DNA from: CAZBUH01 sp964495095
Lineage (GTDB): Bacteria; Bacillota; Clostridia; Oscillospirales; Oscillospiraceae
Assembly: GCA_964495095.1 (NCBI GenBank)
Contig: CAZBUH010000016.1
Span: 1-26,843 of the forward strand
Reading direction: 5' to 3'
Length of the DNA: 26,843 nt
The position numbers and the translations under genes were made by a program. Numbering within the stretch: position 1 is the stretch's first letter; each line of letters opens with the position of its first letter. The notes under the pieces are model-generated. The model saw nothing but the letters and a program-made list of their open reading frames with translations. It ran no database searches and was not told the DNA's origin. This document shows positions 6,478 to 12,432 of this stretch, piece after piece.

Positions 6478-6549
6478 CTGCACCACCGAAATTGACCGCC
6501 GGCCCCTCTTAAAAGGGGGCGGGCCATGTTCAAAGCTCTGTATTTATGA

Positions 6550-6555
6550 TATAAT
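6550..6555 (+). promoter_or_regulatory. Possible -10 element for the hydrolase gene
   Basis: A perfect TATAAT lies 62 bases upstream of the chosen start of the hydrolase. No good -35 is visible at 16-18 bp (the closest is TGTTCA), so the promoter call is tentative. Confidence 0.35.
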
Positions 6556-6617
6556 TATAGACGGCCCCGGCCAAATAGGCAAGGGCCGGATTTTAATCAA
6601 TGAAAAGGAATGCTGAA

Positions 6618-7535
6618 ATGGGACTTTATCAGGATGTATATATCCCTTCCTGCGACGGGCGCTCGCGGCTCCATGTGATGAGCTGGATGCCTGAGACAGA
6701 GGAGCCTGCCGGGGTTTTCCAGCTTGCCCACGGGATTGGGGAGCACATTGGCAGGTACGGGGAATTGGCCGGTTTTCTCACGGAGCGGGGGTACATAGTT
6801 TTCGGGAACGACCATCTGGGCCACGGCCTTACCGGGGAAAAGCGCGGCTTCATATCGGATTCCGGCGGCTGGGATGCGATGGAGGCCGATTTTGAGGCGC
6901 TGTACCGTATAGCGTCGGAAAAATACTCCGGCCTGCCTTACTTTATGCTGGGCCACAGCATGGGGAGCTTCCTTGTGCGGGATTTTCTGAGCCGGTCGCC
7001 CCGGAAGGGGCTTGCCGGCGTGGTGCTCTGCGGTACGGCGGAGCTTTCCGGGCCTTTGATGCGCGCCGCAAGGGGCTTTTGCAGGGCGGAGCTGAAAAAG
7101 CTGGGACCCGAGGGCGTGAGTGAAAATCTGGCGGCCTTATGCCAGGTAAACTACAACAATAAATTCCGGCCGTGCCGCACCAGGGTGGACTGGATAAGCT
7201 CGGATCAGGATGAGGTGGAAAAGTGGCTTTTGGACGAAATGTGCTTTGATATCCCGTCCGTGGGGCTTTTTTCCGATATGATAGACGGTCTCTGCGCCAT
7301 AAGCGGCAAAGGCCCCGCGGCACCGGTGCCGGCGCTGTTCATGTCCGGCTCCCGGGACCCGGTGAGCCGCGGCGGTAAGGCTGCGCAGAAGGTGGGGCGG
7401 GCGTTTATAAAGGCCGGCTGCAAGGACGTTACACTGCGGCTTTATCCGGACTGCCGACACGAGCTGCTGCACGAGACATGCCGTGAGGAAATATTCTCCG
7501 ATATTTTCCAATGGGCAGGGGAGCATATTATTTGA
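6618..7535 (+). CDS. Alpha/beta hydrolase, monoacylglycerol lipase / lysophospholipase type
   Basis: This 305-residue cytosolic alpha/beta-hydrolase belongs to the Hydrolase_4 (PldB / monoglyceride lipase) group. The oxyanion-side motif HGIGEHIGRYGELAG and NDHLGHGLT are typical. The catalytic triad can be assigned as Ser114 in GHSMGS, Asp247 in SGSRDPVS and His281 in CRHELLHE. Substrates are probably lysophospholipids or monoacylglycerols. Two in-frame ATGs compete, 6600 and 6618. The second gives MGLYQDVYIPSCDG, the usual family N-terminus, and has an AAAGGA SD site 8 nt upstream, while the first has no clear SD. It appears to be a single-gene unit, and the next promoter overlaps its stop codon region. 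Confidence 0.9.
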   Translation: MGLYQDVYIPSCDGRSRLHVMSWMPETEEPAGVFQLAHGIGEHIGRYGELAGFLTERGYIVFGNDHLGHGLTGEKRGFISDSGGWDAMEADFEALYRIASEKYSGLPYFMLGHSMGSFLVRDFLSRSPRKGLAGVVLCGTAELSGPLMRAARGFCRAELKKLGPEGVSENLAALCQVNYNNKFRPCRTRVDWISSDQDEVEKWLLDEMCFDIPSVGLFSDMIDGLCAISGKGPAAPVPALFMSGSRDPVSRGGKAAQKVGRAFIKAGCKDVTLRLYPDCRHELLHETCREEIFSDIFQWAGEHII

Positions 7536-7544
7536 CATATTTTG

Positions 7545-7572
7545 TTGACAACCTGATTAAATTTGGTATAAT
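7545..7572 (+). promoter_or_regulatory. Strong promoter giving a leaderless DUF2752 mRNA
   Basis: TTGACA (7545-7550), a 16-bp spacer and TATAAT (7567-7572) with an upstream TG (TTGGTATAAT, extended -10) end only six bases before the ATG of the next gene. Transcription should start at or beside the A of that ATG. A second TTGACA at 7532-7537 overlaps the hydrolase stop codon and is too far from this -10. Confidence 0.75.
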
Positions 7573-7578
7573 CATTAC

Positions 7579-7920
7579 ATGAAAAAAAGGCTGTTTCTCA
7601 AAGGTCTGATACTGTGCGGCGGGCTTGCTGTGCTGGCTGTATTTTACACCTGCGGCATCCAATGCCTTTTCAGGCGATTTTTGGGTATAATCTGCCCCGG
7701 CTGCGGTATGACACGGGCTATCCTGGCCTGCCTGCGTCTTGATTTCGCGGCGGCGTTCAGACATCACCCGATGGTGTTCTCTCTGCCTGTGCTGTTCATA
7801 TACTTTATTATGGATGGAAAGGTATTTAAAAAGCGGACGGTGAACATCGCGGTGCTGCTGGCTGTATGCGCCGGATTCCTGGTAAATTATATCCACAACC
7901 TTTTAATCTATTATTTTTAG
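7579..7920 (+). CDS. DUF2752 membrane protein
   Basis: This 113-residue protein has three hydrophobic segments (about residues 7-26, 70-84 and 91-108). The DUF2752 hallmark IICPGCGMTRAILACLRLDFAAAFRHHP is present, with its paired cysteines and a conserved arginine and histidines on one membrane face. The biochemical function of the family is not known. No SD precedes the ATG; the -10 box ends six bases before it, so the message appears to start at the initiation codon. The next gene (zinc-ribbon/TM2) starts 13 bases after the stop with its own strong SD and is probably in the same transcript. Identity is firm and function is unassigned. Confidence 0.88.
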   Translation: MKKRLFLKGLILCGGLAVLAVFYTCGIQCLFRRFLGIICPGCGMTRAILACLRLDFAAAFRHHPMVFSLPVLFIYFIMDGKVFKKRTVNIAVLLAVCAGFLVNYIHNLLIYYF

Positions 7921-7933
7921 GGAGGAAAATAAT

Positions 7934-8332
7934 ATGTATTGTAGAAATTGCGGAAATCAAATGGATCCCAATGCCGCCGTGTGCGTAAAGTGCGGCGTGC
8001 CCACCGGGATTGGAAATTCCTTCTGCCCCAACTGCGGCGAGCCCAGTGACCCCAACGCCGCCGTATGTGTAAAGTGCGGCGTGGCGTTTGCCGCCGCCAA
8101 GGGCGCTGTCGGCAGCAAGTCCAAGCTCACCGCCGGACTTCTTGGCCTGTTCCTCGGCGGATTGGGCATACACAGATTCTATCTGGGCTATACCATGATA
8201 GGCGTACTTCAGATAGTGGTTACTCTCGTCACATGCGGAGCCGGCACTCTGTGGGGCTTTATCGAGGGCATCCTTATCCTCTGCGGCAAGACGATTACAA
8301 CAGACGCTTCCGGAGCTTCCCTCAAGGAATAA
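7934..8332 (+). CDS. Double zinc-ribbon, TM2-domain membrane protein
   Basis: The 132 residues hold two zinc ribbons in near-identical tandem (CRNCG...PNAAVCVKCGV and CPNCG...PNAAVCVKCGV), each with four cysteines. They are followed by a basic linker and a TM2 domain: KLTAGLLGLFLGGLGIHRFYL, then GYTMIGVLQIVVTLVTCGAGTLWGFIEGILIL. TM2 proteins form two membrane helices joined by a short turn. Bacterial members are widespread but mostly uncharacterised, and the ribbons probably face the cytosol. The start is ATG 7934 behind an AGGGAGG SD site. It follows the DUF2752 gene by 13 bases. The repeated PNAAVCVKCG unit suggests internal duplication of the ribbon. Confidence 0.92.
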   Translation: MYCRNCGNQMDPNAAVCVKCGVPTGIGNSFCPNCGEPSDPNAAVCVKCGVAFAAAKGAVGSKSKLTAGLLGLFLGGLGIHRFYLGYTMIGVLQIVVTLVTCGAGTLWGFIEGILILCGKTITTDASGASLKE

Positions 8333-8345
8333 TTTGATACATAAC

Positions 8346-8382
8346 AAAAAAACAGCGCGGCCGTATGGCCGCGCTGTTTTTA
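8346..8382. terminator. Bidirectional rho-independent terminator
   Basis: An 11-bp perfect stem, acagcgcggcc (8352-8362) / ggccgcgctgt (8367-8377), with a gtat loop is flanked by A6 on the left and T5 on the right. It can end both the TM2 transcript and the esterase transcript converging from the right. Confidence 0.92.
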
Positions 8383-9042
8383 TCTGAGTATCCAGCTTAT
8401 GCCTTTTGCCATCCTGTCCGGCACGTCGTCGAAATGCCCGCCGGGGTTAATCTCAAAAACGGTCTCCGCCCCGGCTGTGGAAAATTTCCCCGCTGCGGCG
8501 GCGGTGCAGTCCTGGACTTTGGCAAGGCGCTGATTGCGGGTCATTTTCTCCCTGTCGCCCAGGGAAAAGTACATCCTGTCGGGAACCCGGCACAGGTTTT
8601 CGCTCTCCATAAAGCCTGCAAATTTATCATACCACAGGGAGCCGGAGGCCGAGACGCCCCGGGAGAACACATCTGTTCTGAAAAAGGCCCAGACGGCGAA
8701 AAGCCCCGCCATGGAATAGCCGGCTATGGCGCGAAATTCCGCCTCCAGGCCCAACTGCCGCTCCGCTGCCGGTATAAGCTCAGATGTCAGGAAGTTAAGA
8801 TACTTTCCGGCGCCGCCTGTAAAGTCCTCGCCGCCCCTGAAAGCCCTGCCTGCGGGCCAGGGGGACATGTCCCGGGAGAAATCCGCGTCAGCCACCGAAA
8901 TAAGGGCCGCGTTCTCCGGAATTTGGAGGCTGAAAAGCTCCTCCGGCCTCATGTGGGTGTATATAACGGGCACTTTGCCGGGAACAGATGGGGCGGCCGC
9001 GGCTATTTCGCGGCCCAGCAGGGAAAACTGAAGCTTTTCCAT
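8380..9042 (-). CDS. Putative esterase (enterochelin-esterase-like alpha/beta hydrolase)
   Basis: This 220-residue alpha/beta-hydrolase belongs to the putative-esterase (Esterase_D / Fes-like, PF00756) group. The nucleophile elbow is AIAGYSMAGLFAVW (Ser110). It is followed by SASGSLWYDKF, SLGDREK (acidic residue near 163) and a C-terminal NPGGHFDDV with His203, which completes the triad. There is no signal peptide, so it is cytosolic, and no siderophore genes are nearby. Its ATG lies one base after the stop of the upstream lipoprotein gene, so the two are translationally coupled and should be functionally related. The substrate is unknown; acyl or carbohydrate esters are typical for the group. 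It ends at the shared terminator at 8346-8382. Confidence 0.87.
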   Translation of the reverse strand: MEKLQFSLLGREIAAAAPSVPGKVPVIYTHMRPEELFSLQIPENAALISVADADFSRDMSPWPAGRAFRGGEDFTGGAGKYLNFLTSELIPAAERQLGLEAEFRAIAGYSMAGLFAVWAFFRTDVFSRGVSASGSLWYDKFAGFMESENLCRVPDRMYFSLGDREKMTRNQRLAKVQDCTAAAAGKFSTAGAETVFEINPGGHFDDVPDRMAKGISWILR

Positions 9043-9043
9043 A

Positions 9044-9820
9044 TCACTTTTTTCTCACTATTATAACCTGGGTGCAGGTGGTGTACGGCTCGGAAAACCT
9101 GACCTTTCCCTCAGACTCCCCGCTGGGGGAGCTGCCGCTCATGGCCATATCTATCCTGCCGGACTGGACGGAGGACATAAGGCTATCCGCCGGGATATCC
9201 AGCACATTAAGTCCTACGCCGATATAGTCGCAGACGGCCCGGGCTATGTCCACATCCATTCCGGCAATGCCGCCGTTTTCATCGATGAAAGCGTAAGGGG
9301 GGAAATCGGTCCTGACCCCAAGGGTTATGTAGGCGGAAAACTCCTCCTCCTTTGGCTTATAATCGCTGCCGCTCCCGGAGAGCCAGCCGTCTATTATGGA
9401 TGAGAGGACGCCGTTATCACGGAGGGCGGCCAGGGCGGAATTTATGTCGCTTACAAGGTCACTGTTTTCCAGCGCCGCCATAAAGGCGAAATCACGGCTC
9501 ATCATGGGCTCGTCCAGAATTTTGACCCCGCGCTTTGATATTTTGGAGCTGCTGTCGGCAACGACGCAGTCGGCAAGGCCGGCGCGGAGTGCAGTGACGG
9601 CGTCGTCGAGATTCGGATATACGGATATGGCGGCGCCGCCGTTGGTAAATTCTGTAACCAGGGCCGATGCGACGGCGTTCTGGGCGACGGCGACATTTTT
9701 GCCAGGCAGGTCCTCGGGTGAAAAGACCGAGTTTCTGGGTACGCTGTCGCCGCAGGAGGAGAGGGAAATTATCATTAAAAACGTCATAGCCAAAATGGCC
9801 GGACGTGTCTTTTTCTGCAT
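9044..9820 (-). CDS. Lipoprotein resembling a circularly permuted amino-acid-binding protein (SBP_bac_3 type)
   Basis: This 258-residue protein has a lipoprotein signal peptide (MQKKTRPAILAMTFLMIISLSSC, lipobox LSSC, Cys23). The mature part contains both sequence halves of an SBP_bac_3 protein in reversed order. Residues 37-148 (DLPGKNVAVAQN, then DDAVTALRAGLADCVVADSS and INSALAALRDNGVLSSIIDGWL) match the normal second half and C-terminus. A 14-residue charged linker follows. Residues 163-258 (YITLGVRTDFPPYAFIDENG, then GMDVDIARAVCDYIGVGL, then VRFSEPY and a final VIIVRKK) match the normal first half, ending exactly where the second half usually begins. The ligand-binding Arg of the usual T-x-x-R motif is replaced (PSGESEGKV). 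The start is ATG 9820, with an AGGTG SD six bases upstream; GTG 9829 is the alternative. No permease or ATPase is adjacent. Confidence 0.85.
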   Translation of the reverse strand: MQKKTRPAILAMTFLMIISLSSCGDSVPRNSVFSPEDLPGKNVAVAQNAVASALVTEFTNGGAAISVYPNLDDAVTALRAGLADCVVADSSSKISKRGVKILDEPMMSRDFAFMAALENSDLVSDINSALAALRDNGVLSSIIDGWLSGSGSDYKPKEEEFSAYITLGVRTDFPPYAFIDENGGIAGMDVDIARAVCDYIGVGLNVLDIPADSLMSSVQSGRIDMAMSGSSPSGESEGKVRFSEPYTTCTQVIIVRKK

Positions 9821-9864
9821 TTTTATCACCTGAATGTAAAGTTGATTGCCGTAACGCGCATTTA

Positions 9865-9893
9865 ATTTTACATCAGGCGTGGTGTTTAGTCAA
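9865..9893 (-). promoter_or_regulatory. Promoter of the permuted-lipoprotein/esterase operon
   Basis: The minus strand has TTGACT (9893-9888), a 17-bp spacer ending in TG, and TAAAAT (9870-9865). It lies 44 bases upstream of the lipoprotein start codon. An extended -10 (TGTAAAAT) adds support. Confidence 0.65.
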
Positions 9894-9952
9894 TCCCGTC
9901 AGGGCGGCTGAAAAGGGGCGTTTTAAGCAAAATTATTTCCGCAGGCATGAAA

Positions 9953-9983
9953 CTGCCGGGGACTTTTACAAAAGCCCCGGCAG
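9953..9983 (-). terminator. Hairpin overlapping the stop codon of the nucleotidyltransferase gene
   Basis: A 9-bp perfect stem (ctgccgggg / ccccggcag) with further ctttt/aaaag pairing inside encloses the TAA stop (9968-9966). Only TTT follows on the minus strand, so termination strength is uncertain. The stem is strong enough to act as a transcript end or 3' stabiliser. Confidence 0.55.
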
Positions 9984-12290
9984 CTTTGCTGTTTTACCAG
10001 AATCCATTTTACGGATTGCCCGCTCAAAATCGCAGCACAGCTCCTGCGCGGCCTCCATGCTGCCGCCTTCAGCACGGAGCTTCAGCACGGGACGGCAGGC
10101 TTCAGGTCTTATGAGCACGCTTCCGGCACCGCAGCTTACGGCCAGGCCGCCACGGTCGAAGGAGCCGGGGTATTCGTCCAGAAAATGCCGCATTATCCGG
10201 CTCCTGTCGCCGGACACGGGCACGTCCCGGGAGACTACCGCAAATTCCGGTATAAGCTCCGAGAGCTGGGCCAGCGTCTCGCCGCGGTACGCTATGCCGG
10301 AGACTATCCTTGCGGCGGCGAAAACGCCGTCGGAGAAATAGGGCTGGAGCTGGGTAAACTCCTTATATCCCGGCTCGTCGGGCCTGTATATCCTGCCCCC
10401 TGTTTCGTTTGCCAAAATGGTCATGGCGCCGGGCACGGGGCCGGGCGCGGCAACGGCTCCGGAGCCGTTTTCAAATTCTATAAGCGACAGGATGAGAAGC
10501 AGGTGCATGGAGTCCAGAAAAGCGCCGTTTTCATCCTCCGCTTTAAGGAGAAAGCCTCCGGAGCAGGGGGAAAACGCCGGGACGCCCCGCCGCCGGGGCA
10601 CGGTTTTTACCCCCAGACGCTTAAAGACCTCCGCAAGGGCCCCACACTCGGGGAAATTGCCGGATACGGCGGCGGAGACTTCTACCTTCTGGCTGTGGGA
10701 GAGGCGGCCCGCCCTCACAGCGGCGGATATATAGCTCTCTGCGCCGCCGGATATGTGCTGGAGCTTCCCGGTGCCGGAAACGCCGCGGCGAAGGGCGTCC
10801 CCGGCCATGCCGGTCTCAATCCTGCGCTGCACGTCCCTTGAGGGCTTTTCGCCTAGGGAATCGAAAAAGCGGATGGAGAGGCCGTCCATGCACTGGGAGA
10901 CAAAGGCGGTAAGTGGCGACATAAGGAGCCTTGCGGCGTAGGCTCCGACCGCGGGGAATTCCGCCGTGAACATGTCCACGTCGCTTCCTGCCGCACGGGC
11001 GCCGCAGGATATGGCGTCCGCCCTGACTCTGGCGGCGGGATTTTCCGTGCAGCCCACGGCTACCCTGCCGGAAAAGGCCATGGCCCCGCCCAGGGAGATA
11101 CACATCTCCGGCGTTATGACGGTGCCCGCGTCGCCTCTCACGGAGCAGGAAAAATCAAGCTGGGGCGGGGCGGCGAGGCTCCCCTCCGTAATGCTGGCCG
11201 TGACCCGGGCCCCGGGCTTTACCTCGCGGCCAGGCCATATTTTTACGCCTGCCATAACGCATGCGCCCTGGCCGACAACGGTCCCTTCGCCGATGACGGC
11301 TCCCTCGCCTATAACGGCCCCGGGCCCGATGGAGGCTTTGGGGCAGATTATGGCGCCTGATATGTTGGCCCCGGGGCCTATTGAAGCGCCGTCCACAAAG
11401 CTCCGGCGTATAACGGCGTTTTCCCCAACGGCGCTGCCGCTGCCGATTACGGAGCCGGGGCCGATATGGGCGCCACGGCTCAGCCGGACGTTTTTGCCGA
11501 TATATAGCGGCGCCTCAAGGCTTACGCTTTCGGGGAGGGCCGAGGAGGATATTACGCCGCTCCGGATAAATTCACCCTCAAGGGGGATTCTGGCGCCGCC
11601 GTCCAGCACGGAGCCCATGGCGGCAAGATACTCCCGGCAGGAGCCGATGTCCCGCCAGAAGCCCTTCGCCTCGTAGCCGAAAAGCCGCCGGCCCTTTTTC
11701 AGCATTTCCGGGAACACGTCCTTGCCGAAATCGCCGTTTTCCGGCAGCTCGTCCATAACGCGGCCGGAGAAAATATATATGCCGGTGTTCACAAGATTTG
11801 TCACCACGCCATCCCAGGAGGGCTTTTCAAGAAAACGGCGTATCTCGCCGTTTTTCCCGGTGAGCACGAGGCCGTACTCCGGGGGATTTGGGTGGGGGCA
11901 GAGGATAAGGGTGGCGTCGGCGTTTTTCTCCCGGTGGAAGGCGATGGCGGCCCGGAGGTCAAAATCGCACACGGCGTCGCCGCTTATTATGAGAAAATCG
12001 TCGCCGCCTGTAAACCGGCTGCATGCTTTCACCCCGCCGGCGGTGCCCAGGGGCGCGGCTTCTATATTCCAGCTCACGCCCTGAAGCCCGGCGTCCTGGA
12101 TACATTGGGTTATCATCCCCGGAAGGTAGCGAAGTGTGAGGCAGATGTCGTATATCCCGTTTTCCCGGAGAAGCTGTATTATCCGCAGGATAAGAGGTTT
12201 ATCAAAAAAAGTGACCATAGGCTTCGGAAGCCCGGAGCTTACAGGCCGGAGACGGGTGCCCTCGCCTCCGGCCAGAATTACACCTTTCAA
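9966..12290 (-). CDS. Sugar-phosphate nucleotidyltransferase / hexapeptide repeat / degenerate phosphohexomutase fusion (mannose-1-phosphate guanylyltransferase-like)
   Basis: This 774-residue protein has three parts. Residues 1-235 are an NTP_transferase domain with the signature LAGGEGTRLRPVSSGLPKP, plus LIISGDAVCDFDL and an FLEKPSW segment, which transfers a nucleotide to a hexose-1-phosphate. Residues 255-360 are left-handed beta-helix hexapeptide repeats (IGPGSVIGSGSAVGENAVI, then IGPGAVIGEGAVIGEGTVVG). Residues 385-774 look like an alpha-D-phosphohexomutase. The mutase serine loop (normally TASHNP) reads FVSQCMDGLSIRFFD, and the metal-binding DGDxDR is not found, so that part is probably not catalytic. 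The same architecture is known for GDP-mannose pyrophosphorylase-like proteins of cyanobacteria and Firmicutes. GDP- versus UDP-sugar specificity cannot be told. The start is TTG 12290 behind a GGGAG SD site 10 nt away. It is divergent from gdpP. Confidence 0.88.
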   Translation of the reverse strand: MKGVILAGGEGTRLRPVSSGLPKPMVTFFDKPLILRIIQLLRENGIYDICLTLRYLPGMITQCIQDAGLQGVSWNIEAAPLGTAGGVKACSRFTGGDDFLIISGDAVCDFDLRAAIAFHREKNADATLILCPHPNPPEYGLVLTGKNGEIRRFLEKPSWDGVVTNLVNTGIYIFSGRVMDELPENGDFGKDVFPEMLKKGRRLFGYEAKGFWRDIGSCREYLAAMGSVLDGGARIPLEGEFIRSGVISSSALPESVSLEAPLYIGKNVRLSRGAHIGPGSVIGSGSAVGENAVIRRSFVDGASIGPGANISGAIICPKASIGPGAVIGEGAVIGEGTVVGQGACVMAGVKIWPGREVKPGARVTASITEGSLAAPPQLDFSCSVRGDAGTVITPEMCISLGGAMAFSGRVAVGCTENPAARVRADAISCGARAAGSDVDMFTAEFPAVGAYAARLLMSPLTAFVSQCMDGLSIRFFDSLGEKPSRDVQRRIETGMAGDALRRGVSGTGKLQHISGGAESYISAAVRAGRLSHSQKVEVSAAVSGNFPECGALAEVFKRLGVKTVPRRRGVPAFSPCSGGFLLKAEDENGAFLDSMHLLLILSLIEFENGSGAVAAPGPVPGAMTILANETGGRIYRPDEPGYKEFTQLQPYFSDGVFAAARIVSGIAYRGETLAQLSELIPEFAVVSRDVPVSGDRSRIMRHFLDEYPGSFDRGGLAVSCGAGSVLIRPEACRPVLKLRAEGGSMEAAQELCCDFERAIRKMDSGKTAKLPGLL

Positions 12291-12329
12291 ATTTCATCAA
12301 CTCCCATTTCAGTATTTCCCGGACTGTGT

Positions 12330-12357
12330 ATTTTATTTAAAAACCGGAAACTGTAAA
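12330..12357 (-). promoter_or_regulatory. Predicted promoter of the nucleotidyltransferase fusion gene
   Basis: The minus strand has TTTACA (12357-12352), a 16-bp spacer and TAAAAT (12335-12330), 39 bases upstream of the TTG start. It almost abuts the divergent gdpP promoter, so one regulator could affect both. Confidence 0.5.
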
Positions 12358-12362
12358 ATTAC

Positions 12363-12391
12363 TTGCGTATGGCTGGTTATATTGGTATAAT
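12363..12391 (+). promoter_or_regulatory. Promoter of the gdpP-ftsH operon
   Basis: TTGCGT (12363-12368), a 17-bp spacer and a perfect TATAAT (12386-12391) with an extended TG (TTGGTATAAT) lie 41 bases upstream of the gdpP ATG. No other promoter is evident before 20190. Confidence 0.7.
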
Positions 12392-12432
12392 ATAAGATAC
12401 CTTTTCTGTAGCTTGGAGCAGGAGGAAAAAAT

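Noticed and set aside
9044..9820. Treating the lipoprotein as an ordinary amino-acid-binding protein, or as a pseudogene like the one at 2438
   Set aside because: The order of its halves is reversed relative to the family, and it has an intact signal peptide, frame, SD, promoter and coupled partner, unlike the broken gene.
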